A DNA stretch of 64,000 nucleotides from Arthrobacter sp. ok362 (GTDB lineage: Bacteria > Actinomycetota > Actinomycetes > Actinomycetales > Micrococcaceae). The position numbers were made by a program, and so were the translations under genes. The notes beneath the pieces are model-generated. The model was not told the DNA's origin. It did not search any database and saw only the letters and a program-made list of their open reading frames with translations. Shown one piece after another: positions 50,103 through 59,582 of the stretch. Within the stretch, counting starts at the first letter, position 1. Every line of letters starts with the position of its first letter. Location: positions 62,001 through 126,000 of the forward strand of contig NZ_FNGC01000014.1 of NCBI RefSeq assembly GCF_900102785.1. The letters are read 5' to 3'.

Positions 50103-52232
50103 ATGAGCGTTGAAAACATCGATCCATGTACGCAGTCCGCACCGTCACGGCCCGAACCGTCTGGGGCCGCTCTGGACAAGCGTGCCGTGGGCGCAAGGAC
50201 CCATACCGCCACGTTTTGGCATCTTGCCATAGTGTCCGTTACGAGTGCCGCCCTTGTCTTGGGGGGCTCAGTGGCGTTAAGCCCCGTGATGACCCAACTG
50301 CTGCCCGGGGGAGCCCAGGCCGCGGAAGCGGCCGTCGTTCCCGCCCTGAACCCCGCCGGCGTTCCCGCCGTGAACCCCGCGGCCGTCCCCGCGGCCGTCA
50401 TTCCCCAAGTTCCGGGGGAACTGCACGTCACAGCGGCGGGCGACTATTCCAGCTCAACCGCAGCCGACGGTGTCCTCTCACGAGTCGGACAGCTCAAACC
50501 GGACCTGAATCTGGCCCTGGGCGACCTTTCCTACGGTGCCACCGGAGCAGAACAGTCCTGGTGCGATTTCGTCACGTCCCGCACCGGCGCTGGCTTCCCG
50601 TTCCAGCTGGTAGCGGGCAACCACGAAAGCAATGGACAGAACGGAAACATCAATGATTTTGCCGCCTGCTTGCCGAACGAGCTTCCCGGGGCGGTGGGAA
50701 CCTACGGCCGGCAATACTACGTCGATGTCCCGCAACAGAATCCAGTGGCACGTTTTGTATTTATCTCTCCGGGGATTCCTTTTCCCGACGGGACCTGGGA
50801 CTACTCCGCCGGCAGCCCTCGCTATAACTGGACAGCAGCAGCAATCGACGGAGCCCGCTCCGCGTCCATTCCTTGGGTAGTGGTGGCCATGCACACGCCG
50901 TGTATCTCGATCGGCTCATTCGGCTGCGTCGCAGGCCCCGACATTACCAACCTGTTTCTCAGCAAGAAAGTGGACCTCGTCCTGAACGGCCATGAACATC
51001 TCTATCAGCGCAGCAAGCAGCTTTCAGTAGCAGCCGGATGCACGGGGCTTCAGCCCGGCGTCTACAACTCATCCTGCGTGCGGGACGGGGACAATTCCCT
51101 GGTCAAGGGAGCGGGCTCCGTCTTTACAACCGTCGGGACAGGTGGCGAGGGCCTGGGCGACGTCAATACCGCCGATCCAGAAACACCGTACTTCGCCGCC
51201 TATTCCAGCCTCAGCTTTAGCCCAAGTCACGGCCTGCTGGATATGAAGTTCACCGCCACCACCTTGGACGCCGGATTTGTCGCCACCAGCGGCGCGTTCA
51301 CGGATGCCTTCCACGTCGCTCCGGCGGGAGGCAATGTGCCTCCAACCGCGTCCTTCACCTCGTCCTGCTCCAATCTCACGTGTGCATTCGACGCTTCGGC
51401 GTCCAGAGATCCCGACGGCACCATAGCAAGCTATGCCTGGGACTTCGGCGATGGCACCAGCGGCACCGGCCCTTCGCCGTCGCACCCCTACGCCACCGCC
51501 GGCAACTACAACGTCACCCTGACTGTCACCGACAACGGCGGTGCCTCAGGCGCGGCAACCCGGACAGTCACAGCAACAGCTGGCACCGCGCCGTTTGCCC
51601 AAGACGCGTTCACCAGGACGGTCAGCAATGGTCTCGGCACCGCGGACACGGGCGGCCCCTGGTCCGTGACGGGAAGCACGAGCAATTACTCTGTGGCCAG
51701 CGGTACAGGACGCCTGCGTATCGCTGCTGCAGGTTCCGGCAATTACGCCTATCTGGGTTCTGTCAGTTCCACGTCCACCGACCTCTACCTTGAGCTTGCG
51801 AGCGACAAACCCGCCTCCGGTTCCGGCCTGTATCTCTCCGCTGTCGGACGAAGGATCGCCGGATCCGGAGAATACCGTGCCGAGGCCCGGGTGACATCCA
51901 CGGGCGCGGTGAGCCTGTCGTTGACCAGGACAACGGCCAGCGGCGCCGAAACCACCATCCAGAGTGACCTCACGATCGCTGGCCTGAACTATGCCGTTGG
52001 CGATCGCCTGGCAATGCGCCTGCAGGTCACCGGCACCGGGACCACGACCATCCGTGCCAAAGTCTGGAAAGTGGGAACGGCCGAACCCGCTAGCTGGCAG
52101 CGCTCCGTGACTGACACGACGCCGGCTCTGCAGGCGGCGGGCGGCGTCGGGTTAATGACGTATCTTTCCAGCACTGCCAACAATGCCCCGATCACTGTGC
52201 TGCTGGACAATGTGAGGGCGGCGGCGCCGTAG
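50103..52232 (+). CDS. secreted metallophosphoesterase with PKD domain
   Basis: A 709-residue exported protein: a signal/anchor segment at about 38-62 (ATFWHLAIVSVTSAALVLGGSVAL), a PA-rich linker of repeated NPAAVPA/NPAGVPA, then a calcineurin-like phosphoesterase: VTAAGDYSSS, NLALGDLSYG, LVAGNHES, VVVAMHTPC and LVLNGHEHLYQR, giving the metal-binding D..GD..GNH..H..GHxH set. A PKD domain (FDASASRDPDGTIASYAWDFGDGTSGTGPSPSHPYATAGNYNVTLTVTDNGG) and a C-terminal concanavalin-like domain follow. It removes phosphate from extracellular substrates. ATG at 50103 follows GAGGGGG. Confidence 0.9.
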   Translation: MSVENIDPCTQSAPSRPEPSGAALDKRAVGARTHTATFWHLAIVSVTSAALVLGGSVALSPVMTQLLPGGAQAAEAAVVPALNPAGVPAVNPAAVPAAVIPQVPGELHVTAAGDYSSSTAADGVLSRVGQLKPDLNLALGDLSYGATGAEQSWCDFVTSRTGAGFPFQLVAGNHESNGQNGNINDFAACLPNELPGAVGTYGRQYYVDVPQQNPVARFVFISPGIPFPDGTWDYSAGSPRYNWTAAAIDGARSASIPWVVVAMHTPCISIGSFGCVAGPDITNLFLSKKVDLVLNGHEHLYQRSKQLSVAAGCTGLQPGVYNSSCVRDGDNSLVKGAGSVFTTVGTGGEGLGDVNTADPETPYFAAYSSLSFSPSHGLLDMKFTATTLDAGFVATSGAFTDAFHVAPAGGNVPPTASFTSSCSNLTCAFDASASRDPDGTIASYAWDFGDGTSGTGPSPSHPYATAGNYNVTLTVTDNGGASGAATRTVTATAGTAPFAQDAFTRTVSNGLGTADTGGPWSVTGSTSNYSVASGTGRLRIAAAGSGNYAYLGSVSSTSTDLYLELASDKPASGSGLYLSAVGRRIAGSGEYRAEARVTSTGAVSLSLTRTTASGAETTIQSDLTIAGLNYAVGDRLAMRLQVTGTGTTTIRAKVWKVGTAEPASWQRSVTDTTPALQAAGGVGLMTYLSSTANNAPITVLLDNVRAAAP

Positions 52233-52238
52233 GCGAGT

Positions 52239-52301
52239 CAACGCGGGGTCACCGATGGCCCATTCCGACCGTCGGAATGGGCGCTAAGTGACCCCGCGTT
52301 G
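52239..52301. terminator. nested bidirectional hairpin between convergent genes
   Basis: The outer arms CAACGCGGGGTCAC (52239-52252) and GTGACCCCGCGTTG (52288-52301) pair perfectly; inside, GCCCATTCCGA (52258-52268) pairs with TCGGAATGGGC (52272-52282) around CCG. It lies between the stops of the phosphatase and the monooxygenase and probably ends both. Confidence 0.75.
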
Positions 52302-52305
52302 CTGT

Positions 52306-53607
52306 TCAGCGCCCGGCGATGTGCCCCGCGACGTACTCCGCGTCCGCCCCGACCAGCGCCACTGTTGAGGACGCGTGCCTGGTGAGCCAGGGGAGCCCCA
52401 CGGTGTAGAGGCCGGGGACCTCGGTGACGCCGCGGGAGTGGCGCGGGTAGTTCCACTGGTCGAGCACGGGGATGTCCAGGAAGCTGAAGTCCAGCCCGTA
52501 GCCGGTGCTCCAGATGACGGAGGTGATGCCCTCTGCGTCGAGATCGAGGCGGGCTCCTGACTGCGCCGGCTGCCAGTCGTCGGCGGACGCAGGCTCTTCC
52601 GTGGGCGCGTCGATGCCGGCCGCGGTGATGTACGCGTCAAGGATCAGCTTCATCCGCTGCCCGAACCCCGCCTCCGCCAGCGCCAGACGGGCCGGGAGGT
52701 CGTCACTGAAGACGAGTACGCCGTCGTCCGCTCCCTCCAGGTGGCCGTGCAGCCGGACGCCCCGGCGGCCCAGGTCCCGCAGGCGGATGCTGTGCCCGCC
52801 GTCGTTGCCGGAGATCAGCGGATTGCACATGAACCGTGCGGCGGGCGAGGGGAGCTGCTCCGCCTGCAGGCTGTTGATGCCGTAGTCCGGCCCGTGCCGG
52901 TTGACCTGCAGGAGCCAGTAGAACGTGTCCTTGCCGCGGTAGCGCCGCGGCGCCTCGGGGCAGGCCGACACCGACAGGTGCACCTCCCGGCCGGCGGCGA
53001 GCAGATCCTCGGTGATCTGCCCGCCCGACTGCCCGGTCCCCACCACCAGCACCGCGCCGCCGGGCAGCTGCGCCGGGTTGCGGTAGTCATGGCTGTGCAG
53101 CTGGCGGATGTGCCTGGGGAGTTTGGCGGCCGACGCCGGAACCCGCGGCCGCTGATAGGCCCCGTTCGCCAGGACGACGTTCCCTGCCAGCCAACGCCCT
53201 TGACTTGTTTCCACGGCGAAGCCCTCGTTTGCCGTGTAACCGCTGTTTGCCGCGAACCCGCCGTCCGCCCGGGCTACCCGGGTGACCTCGGTCCCCAGCT
53301 GCACGGGCGCCGCGATCCGCCTGGCGTAGTTCCGAAACAGTTCGATCACCGCGTCGCGGGGAAGGAACGCGTCAGGCTCCGGGCCGTCGTAGGTCATCCC
53401 CGGCAGCATGAAGCAGAAGTTGGGCGTGTTCAGGTAGAACGAGTCCCAGCGGTCCTGCCACGCGCCGCCCAGTTCCGGCCGCTGCTCCAGCAGCTGATGT
53501 TCGACGCCGGCCCGGCTGAGCCAATAGCTCGTGGCCAGCCCGGCCTGCCCCGCGCCGATCACCACGGTGTCGACCACGTTGTCCGGTCCTGCGGCGGGGG
53601 AGGGCAT
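52306..53607 (-). CDS. flavin-containing monooxygenase-type NAD(P)/FAD oxidoreductase (intact)
   Basis: A 433-residue flavoprotein. FAD Rossmann motif VVIGAGQAGLATSYWLSRAG at about 14-33; GGAWQDRWDSFYLNTPNFCFMLPGM follows; the NADPH motif VLVVGTGQSGGQITEDL is near residue 200; and LDFSFLDIPVLDQWNYPRHSRGVTEVPGLYTVGLPWLTRHASSTVALVGADAEYVAGHI is the C-terminus. Likely oxygenates a small organic N-, S- or carbonyl substrate. Start ATG at 53607, two bases from the upstream TfoX-like stop. It has a 5'-truncated sister at 20710-21850. Confidence 0.88.
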   Translation of the reverse strand: MPSPAAGPDNVVDTVVIGAGQAGLATSYWLSRAGVEHQLLEQRPELGGAWQDRWDSFYLNTPNFCFMLPGMTYDGPEPDAFLPRDAVIELFRNYARRIAAPVQLGTEVTRVARADGGFAANSGYTANEGFAVETSQGRWLAGNVVLANGAYQRPRVPASAAKLPRHIRQLHSHDYRNPAQLPGGAVLVVGTGQSGGQITEDLLAAGREVHLSVSACPEAPRRYRGKDTFYWLLQVNRHGPDYGINSLQAEQLPSPAARFMCNPLISGNDGGHSIRLRDLGRRGVRLHGHLEGADDGVLVFSDDLPARLALAEAGFGQRMKLILDAYITAAGIDAPTEEPASADDWQPAQSGARLDLDAEGITSVIWSTGYGLDFSFLDIPVLDQWNYPRHSRGVTEVPGLYTVGLPWLTRHASSTVALVGADAEYVAGHIAGR

Positions 53608-53609
53608 GG

Positions 53610-54005
53610 CTACTTTTTCGCGACGTTCGCCTTCGGAGCCTTGGGGGATTTCGCAACCTTCGGCGGCAGTCCGCTCACGTGCTCGAAGGCCTTCTCCACC
53701 CAGGCTTTTTCCCGCGCCTCATCGCCGTCGCCCTCGGCATTCCAGATCTTCGGCAGCCCGGTATAGCCGCCCATGGGGCGCTCGGCCGGCCCGAACGGAA
53801 CGGTCCGCTCCGTACTTTCGAGCAGCTCCTTGTCCGCCTCGGCCAGCTTGATGCCGATGGTGGGGCCGAACAGGCCGGCGAACATGTTGCCGTTCACGAA
53901 CGCCCCGAGGTTTCCGAACATCGGCTTGATGACCACCTCGGGATGGTCCGGCAGGACCGAGCTGAAGTGTTCCTTGTCGGCGTCGGACGCTTTGGGCATT
54001 TCCAT
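53610..54005 (-). CDS. TfoX N-terminal-domain protein
   Basis: A 131-residue protein: EVVIKPMFGNLGAFVNGNMFAGLFGPTIGIKLAEADKELLES, PFGPAERPMGGYTGLPKIW, then a Lys/Ala/Pro-rich tail (PPKVAKSPKAPKANVAKK). This is the TfoX_N fold (competence-regulator family) without the C-terminal domain; its role in actinobacteria is unknown. It is two bases upstream of the monooxygenase gene and probably co-transcribed. Confidence 0.82.
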   Translation of the reverse strand: MEMPKASDADKEHFSSVLPDHPEVVIKPMFGNLGAFVNGNMFAGLFGPTIGIKLAEADKELLESTERTVPFGPAERPMGGYTGLPKIWNAEGDGDEAREKAWVEKAFEHVSGLPPKVAKSPKAPKANVAKK

Positions 54006-54377
54006 GGGTCTTCTCCCAGTAACTAATGGTCACGGACAGGTCTTCCTGCAGGATATGCCCGCGGCCGGGCACGGTACAGGCGTGGAACCAGCCATCCACC
54101 CGCGGAATGGCCAGTGCCGGAGCCTCGCTGCCAGCAGCAGTGATGTAATTGCCGACAATCGGGTGGAGTCCTTGCACGAAAAGGCCCGTCCCCGGAGCGC
54201 ATTTGTTCATCTGAATGCCAGCATCATGGAAAGGCGTCGAACCGTTTCTGCGTCACCTAAAAGCTCACCTAATTATCCGATAGTCAAATCTCAAATCAAG
54301 GGTTATGATTTCCAAAGTCTGGCTCAGCAGACTTTGGTTGCGCAGCTTTGACTGACGCATGAACTTGGGGGAAATAC
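54006..54377. other. intergenic region upstream of the large repeat protein
   Basis: About 370 bases, AT-richer than its flanks. It includes the inverted repeat at 54312-54337; no gene is supported. Confidence 0.5.
54312..54337. promoter_or_regulatory. inverted repeat 40 bases upstream of the large secreted protein
   Basis: CCAAAGTCTG and CAGACTTTGG pair perfectly around GCTCAG. Its position suits an operator or a leader hairpin. Confidence 0.45.
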
Positions 54378-57300
54378 ATGCTCGCAATGACGAGTAGATT
54401 CCGCCTGCCTGCCCTTATCAGTGCAGTGCTGGCGATACTAACGATGCTGGGTACTGTCCCGGCCACCGCAGCCGATACGGCAACGGCTTCCATTCAGGGG
54501 ACGTTGACGGCTCCCGCCGGAGTCAACCTCGCCGGCGTATCTGTTTACGCCATGACGACGGCGTACCAAATACCGTCGGGCCAGTCCAGCGTCGGTGCGG
54601 ACGGCAAATACGAAATCACTGGCCTGCCGGCGGGATCCTACAAGCTCCGCTTTGCGGGCCGGAATACCGGCGCCCAGGATCAGTGGTACAAAAACGCCGC
54701 CTCCTACGACTCTGCCACCGCCGTGACCGTCACCGAGGGGCAAGCCCTCACCGGCATTAGTGCCACCCTGGTCAAGGGCGCCACGATCAGCGGAAAGGTC
54801 ACATTTCCGGCCGGTATCAGTTCATCCAACCTATCTGTCTCTGCCGCGTCGGCCGCCTCGCAGTGGCAGGCGATCCAGTCCGAGGTGGGCGCGGACGGCA
54901 CCTACAAAATCATCGGCCTCCCGGCGGGGTCCTACAAGCTCAACTTCTCCGGCTGGGATACCGGCCTCCAGAATCAGTGGTACAAAAACGCCACTTCCTT
55001 TGACACCGCCACGGCCGTGACGGTCACCGCCGGTCAAGACCTCGTCGGAATCAACGCGACGCTGGTCAAGGGCGCCACGATCAGCGGAAAAGTAGCGGTC
55101 CCCGCGGGCGTCAGCCTTTCTAATTTTTCTGCCTATGCCTCTCCTGCGGGGTCACAAAGCCAGCAAGTCCAATCCAGTGTGGCGGCGGACGGCAGCTACA
55201 AGATCGTCGGCCTGGCCGCGGGATCCTATAAGCTCCGCTTCTCGGGCTGGAATAGTGGCGCACTGGACCAGTGGTACAAGAACGCATCCTCCTTTGACAC
55301 TGCCACTGCGGTGACCGTCACAACCGGCCAGGACCTCACGGGCGTGAACGTCACCTTGGTCAAGGGAGCCACGATCAACGGTAAAGTCACCGTCCCGGCG
55401 GGCCTCAGTCCTTCCAACATTTCCGTCATGGCCTCTCCGACAGCCTCGCAAGACCAGAGCAACCACTGGAATTACGGCAACGTGGCGTCGGATGGAAGTT
55501 ACACGATCATCGGGCTTCAGGCGGGATCGTACAAGGTGTCCTTTGGCGACGGCTCAGGCCGAACCCTCCAGCAGTGGTACAAGAACGCGTCCTCCTTCAA
55601 CACAGCCACTGCGGTGACCGTGGCTACGGGGCAGGACCTGGCCGGCATCAATGCCACGTTGGTCAAGGCCGCGACGATTAGCGGGAAAATCACCGCTCCT
55701 GCTGGGGTGGAACTCACGAAGGTCATTTACCCGGGCGTCACCGTCGCGATGACAACCGTGAAGGTCTACGCCGCAGGCTCCTCAACGGCGATGGTTGCAC
55801 AGGGGTATGTGAATCCGGATGGCACGTACCAGGTGACTGGATTGGCCGCCGGATCCTACAAGTTCTTCATTTCCGGCTGGAACACGGGTGCGGCCGACCA
55901 GTGGTACGACAAGGCGGGCTCGTTCGCGGCGGCCCGTACCCTGACGGTGACGGCCGGGCAGGACCTGACCGGCATCAACCCTGTCTTGGTCAAGGGCTCC
56001 ACCATCAGCGGAAAGATCACCGGCGGCGGCACCACGGGCACCTCCGTCAGCATCCTGAACTCCGCGGGGACTGTCGTCAAGGGCGGCTCCTCCAACGCTG
56101 ACGGAAGCTACAACGTCGGCGGTCTGGCGGCAGGATCCTACAAAGTCGCGTTCAACCGCGCCAGCGGACCCTCCCTTGCGGAAGCACAGTTCTACAACAA
56201 CAAGCCTGAATCCGCAGGGGCAAGCGTCGCCCAGACGGTGACCGTCGGTGCAAGCGCGGCAGTTTCGAACATCAATGCCACCCTGGTCACAGGCGGCTCG
56301 ATTGCCGGCGTGTTGACGGACAAGGCGGCAAAACCGCTGCCCAACTCGCGGGTGTACGCCTATACCCGCGATGACAGTCTTGTCACGCGTACGGGGATAA
56401 CTGACGCCAGCGGAAAGTTCAGTATCGCGGGACTCAGCACCGGGAACTACTTCGTCGTTGCGCAGTCCCGTGCTGACGGATCGAAGGTCTACTCCGGAAA
56501 CGTCGCCGCTGAGACTAACGCCAGCTCGATTGCGGTCACAACCGGTAAAGCGACCAACATGGGCGCACTGTCCTTCGGCACGGCCCCGCTGGCGTTGACG
56601 GCTGCGCCGGTTCCGACGGTCACAGGCACAACCGTGTCGGGGCAGAAGCTGACCGCGGTTCCCGGCAGCTGGGGTCCGGCGCCGGTTACCTTGGCGTACC
56701 AGTGGAAGCGTTCCGGGGTGAACATCTCCGGGGCGACGGCCGCGACGTATGTCCTGACTTCCGGTGATATCGGCAAGACGATCACGGTTACTGTGACCGG
56801 GTCCAAGGCCGGCTACACGACGGCGGCCAAGACCAGCGCGGCCACCAAGGCGGTCACCGCGCCGCTGGCCCTGACCGCTGCGCCGGTTCCGACGGTCTCG
56901 GGACGTACCTTGTCGGGGCAGAAGCTGATGGCGGTTCCCGGCACGTGGGGTCCGGCTCCGGTTACCTTGGCGTACCAGTGGAAGCGTGCGGGGATGAACG
57001 TCTCCGGGGCGACCGCTGCCACGTATGTGCTGACCTCGGGTGATGTCGGCAAGACGATCACGGTCACGGTGACCGGATCCAAGGCCGGCTACACGACAAC
57101 AGCGAAGACCAGCACGGCCACCAAAGCGGTCACGGCACCGCTGGCATTGACGGCTGCGCCGGTTCCGACGATCACAGGACGTACCGTATCGGGGCAGAAG
57201 CTGACGGCGGTTCCCGGCACATGGGGTCCGGCTCCGGTTACCTTGGCGTACCAGTGGAAGCGTGCGGGGATGAACATCTCCGGGGCGACCGCTGCCACGT

Positions 57301-57419
57301 ATGTGCTGACCTCGGGTGATGTCGGCAAGACGATCACGGTCACGGTGACCGGATCCAAGGCCGGCTTCACGACAACAGCGAAGACCAGCACGGCCACGAA
57401 GGCCGTCACGGCAGTCTAG
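54378..57419 (+). CDS. 1013-residue secreted repeat protein (carboxypeptidase-regulatory-like and Ig-like repeats)
   Basis: A Sec signal peptide (RLPALISAVLAILTMLGTVPATAADT, cleavage after about residue 30) is followed by about six repeats of ~90 residues: GATISGKVTVPAGVS, DGSYKIVGLAAGSYKLRFSGW, DQWYKNASSFDTATAVTVTAGQDLTGIN. These resemble carboxypeptidase regulatory-like beta-sandwiches. Then come three near-identical ~92-residue Ig-like repeats (about residues 738-1012): LTAAPVPTVTGTTVSGQKL, WGPAPVTLAYQWKR, ATYVLTSGDIGKTITVTVTGSKAGYTT. No enzyme domain and no sortase signal are seen, so an adhesion or surface-matrix role is inferred. ATG at 54378 follows GGGGGAAATAC. Confidence 0.85.
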   Translation: MLAMTSRFRLPALISAVLAILTMLGTVPATAADTATASIQGTLTAPAGVNLAGVSVYAMTTAYQIPSGQSSVGADGKYEITGLPAGSYKLRFAGRNTGAQDQWYKNAASYDSATAVTVTEGQALTGISATLVKGATISGKVTFPAGISSSNLSVSAASAASQWQAIQSEVGADGTYKIIGLPAGSYKLNFSGWDTGLQNQWYKNATSFDTATAVTVTAGQDLVGINATLVKGATISGKVAVPAGVSLSNFSAYASPAGSQSQQVQSSVAADGSYKIVGLAAGSYKLRFSGWNSGALDQWYKNASSFDTATAVTVTTGQDLTGVNVTLVKGATINGKVTVPAGLSPSNISVMASPTASQDQSNHWNYGNVASDGSYTIIGLQAGSYKVSFGDGSGRTLQQWYKNASSFNTATAVTVATGQDLAGINATLVKAATISGKITAPAGVELTKVIYPGVTVAMTTVKVYAAGSSTAMVAQGYVNPDGTYQVTGLAAGSYKFFISGWNTGAADQWYDKAGSFAAARTLTVTAGQDLTGINPVLVKGSTISGKITGGGTTGTSVSILNSAGTVVKGGSSNADGSYNVGGLAAGSYKVAFNRASGPSLAEAQFYNNKPESAGASVAQTVTVGASAAVSNINATLVTGGSIAGVLTDKAAKPLPNSRVYAYTRDDSLVTRTGITDASGKFSIAGLSTGNYFVVAQSRADGSKVYSGNVAAETNASSIAVTTGKATNMGALSFGTAPLALTAAPVPTVTGTTVSGQKLTAVPGSWGPAPVTLAYQWKRSGVNISGATAATYVLTSGDIGKTITVTVTGSKAGYTTAAKTSAATKAVTAPLALTAAPVPTVSGRTLSGQKLMAVPGTWGPAPVTLAYQWKRAGMNVSGATAATYVLTSGDVGKTITVTVTGSKAGYTTTAKTSTATKAVTAPLALTAAPVPTITGRTVSGQKLTAVPGTWGPAPVTLAYQWKRAGMNISGATAATYVLTSGDVGKTITVTVTGSKAGFTTTAKTSTATKAVTAV

Positions 57420-57496
57420 GACCGCCAGGCGCAACAGGCCTCCGCACCAGACCGCATCACCAGCCCCTACACCAAGCAAGATCCACAAGGAGACCC

Positions 57497-59380
57497 GTGC
57501 CCTTTCCAATCCGAACGTTGGAAGGGGCGCGGGTCTTCGCTCCCCGGGCCTGTGTGTGGCTGGTGGCCTTCTCGGTCCTGGTCTTTCAGCCCGGCGGGCT
57601 GTTCCGGTTCACCTGGATCAAGGTGGTCTGGCTACTCCTGGCAATTGGAGTCGGAGCCTTGGTCCGGACAGGGGGGCGGCTGCCGCAGCGCATCCAGTGG
57701 GCCCTGTGGGCAATTGTCGTTCTGCTCGCTGTCGCCATGGCGTTCTCCGCCAACCCGCTGGCCAGCTTCCTGGGACGCTGGCCAAGGTTTGAAGGTGCAC
57801 TGGTCATAGCGCCGTACTTCGCCGTCTTTGCGCTCGGCGCAAAGATCTTAGGCGGGCGCGGCAGAGCCCGAAATTGGGCCACTTTCCGCATCGCGCTCAC
57901 CCCGGTTGTGGTGATCGTGAGCATCATCAGTGCTTTCGAGGCCGCAGGCTTCCGGCCCCTGGGCGGCGCCGCGGATCTACGCCCCGGGGCCACCCTGGGC
58001 AACGCGACGGATCAGGGAATCATCGGAGTCCTGGCGGCCGCTGTGCTGGCACTGCCGGCACTGCGCGGCCGGAACTGGCCAGCCCGAATCGGCCTGGCGG
58101 CCGCGGTCCTGACCACGGTGCTGTCCGGTTCGCGTGCAGGGCTACTCGGCCTGGCCGCCGTCGTCCTTGTATTGGCAGCGGCCGCAATTCGGCCCCTCGG
58201 CCGTACCCGGGCCGCGGCGGCCGGCGGTGCCTCGCTGATAGTCCTTGGCGTTGCCGCCGTCGCCATTCCCGCGGCCCGGGAACGGCTCTTCAGCTCCGAC
58301 ACGGTCAATGGCCGCTGGCTCCTGTGGGACGAGAGCCTGAAGCTCATCGCCCACCACCCCTGGACCGGCGTCGGCCCGAACAGTTTTGTCGATGCGATCA
58401 CGGGCTTTCACACGTTGGAGTGGGCCGTCCGGGTGGGAGCCACGTTCCCGCCGGACTCGCCGCACTCATGGCTTCTGCAGGCCGCCGCAGTGGGTGGACT
58501 TCCGCTCCTGCTGGGGGCGGCGCTGCTGGCCTTCCTCATTTTCCGCAGTGCCCGTGACAGCATCCGCACCACGGAAGCGGGGGCTGGCCGCGACAATCTG
58601 ACCGGCGCCCTCGCTGCCGTGCTCGCATACGGGCTGATGCTCCTCACCGCGTTCACCTCGCCCGCCACCACGCCTTTGGCGGCCTTTATCTGCGGAGGCC
58701 TGGTGTCGACGTCGCGAGCAGCCGTGCCAAAGGTCCGGCCACCCGCCAAAGCAGCTCCCGCGGTCAGGACCTGGGAATCCTTCCCGGCCGGGGCGGTCGC
58801 TACGGGGCTACTCGTGGCCTTGGGACTGGGCATCGCAGTGCCGGCGGCGATCGCCGAATGGCCGATGGCCGAGGCGGCATCCGCCGTCGCGGCCGGAGAC
58901 CTGACGACGGCGGAGAGCAAGTTCCAGCGAGCCTACGGGCTGCGGCCCTGGGACTCGGATACCGCGCTGTTGGCGGCACAGGCCTTCGCCGGCCCCGCCG
59001 CCGACGGGGACGCCATAGCCGCGAACCGCGCCATCGAATGGGCCCGCATTTCCTTGGACCGTACGCCTGGCTCGTCAGAGGCCGCTCTCGCCCTCGCCAT
59101 CGGCTACATCAACAGTGGAAGCCTCCAACAAGGCAAGGACACGCTCGACCACATCATCGAGCGTTCCCCCTTCGATTCCGCTGCCTATATCCAACGCGGC
59201 GTCGCCAACTTCGGCCTCGGCCACGTCCAGGACAGCCTGGCCGACCTCGCCGCCGCGGCGGATCGTGCCCCGGACTCAGCGGAGCCCTGGACCATATTGG
59301 CCAGGATCTACGACCGTCTGGGAGACCCGGAAGCTGCGGGGCAGGCGCAGGCACGTGCGGATGCGCTCGGCGTTCGCTAA
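57497..59380 (+). CDS. O-antigen ligase/polymerase-type membrane protein with TPR tail
   Basis: A 627-residue protein. About ten transmembrane helices cover residues 15-460; the Wzy_C/O-antigen-ligase region is WLLWDESLKLIAHHPWTGVGPNSFVDAI with DSPHSWLLQAAAVGGLPLLLGAALLAFLIF. The C-terminal ~150 residues contain TPR-like units (AESKFQRAYGLRPWDSDTALLAAQAF, SEAALALAIGYINSGSLQQGKDTLDHIIERSP). It would polymerise or attach glycans at the outer face of the membrane; no other polysaccharide genes are adjacent. Start GTG at 57497 follows AGGAGACCC. Confidence 0.85.
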   Translation: MPFPIRTLEGARVFAPRACVWLVAFSVLVFQPGGLFRFTWIKVVWLLLAIGVGALVRTGGRLPQRIQWALWAIVVLLAVAMAFSANPLASFLGRWPRFEGALVIAPYFAVFALGAKILGGRGRARNWATFRIALTPVVVIVSIISAFEAAGFRPLGGAADLRPGATLGNATDQGIIGVLAAAVLALPALRGRNWPARIGLAAAVLTTVLSGSRAGLLGLAAVVLVLAAAAIRPLGRTRAAAAGGASLIVLGVAAVAIPAARERLFSSDTVNGRWLLWDESLKLIAHHPWTGVGPNSFVDAITGFHTLEWAVRVGATFPPDSPHSWLLQAAAVGGLPLLLGAALLAFLIFRSARDSIRTTEAGAGRDNLTGALAAVLAYGLMLLTAFTSPATTPLAAFICGGLVSTSRAAVPKVRPPAKAAPAVRTWESFPAGAVATGLLVALGLGIAVPAAIAEWPMAEAASAVAAGDLTTAESKFQRAYGLRPWDSDTALLAAQAFAGPAADGDAIAANRAIEWARISLDRTPGSSEAALALAIGYINSGSLQQGKDTLDHIIERSPFDSAAYIQRGVANFGLGHVQDSLADLAAAADRAPDSAEPWTILARIYDRLGDPEAAGQAQARADALGVR

Positions 59381-59582
59381 CCGATCCAAAGAGTGTGGCG
59401 TGGTAATCCACCCCAAAAATCTCCTGTAGTCTTGTTCCTGTTGTTGTGTTTATGCAGTTCGTAGTTCAGGCAGTACGCGCGGTCGAAAGTCCGCGTTCTT
59501 CTGAAGCAGCGGTTTTGAGCACCCCAAACAGGAGGACCCGAAAGTCGGGACAGTTCCTCCACCTTCACGAAGGACAAAAATA

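Noticed and set aside
55782..57509. 575-codon minus-strand frame opposite the repeat protein
   Set aside because: Its repeats only mirror the DNA repeats of the sense gene; no start signal or family.
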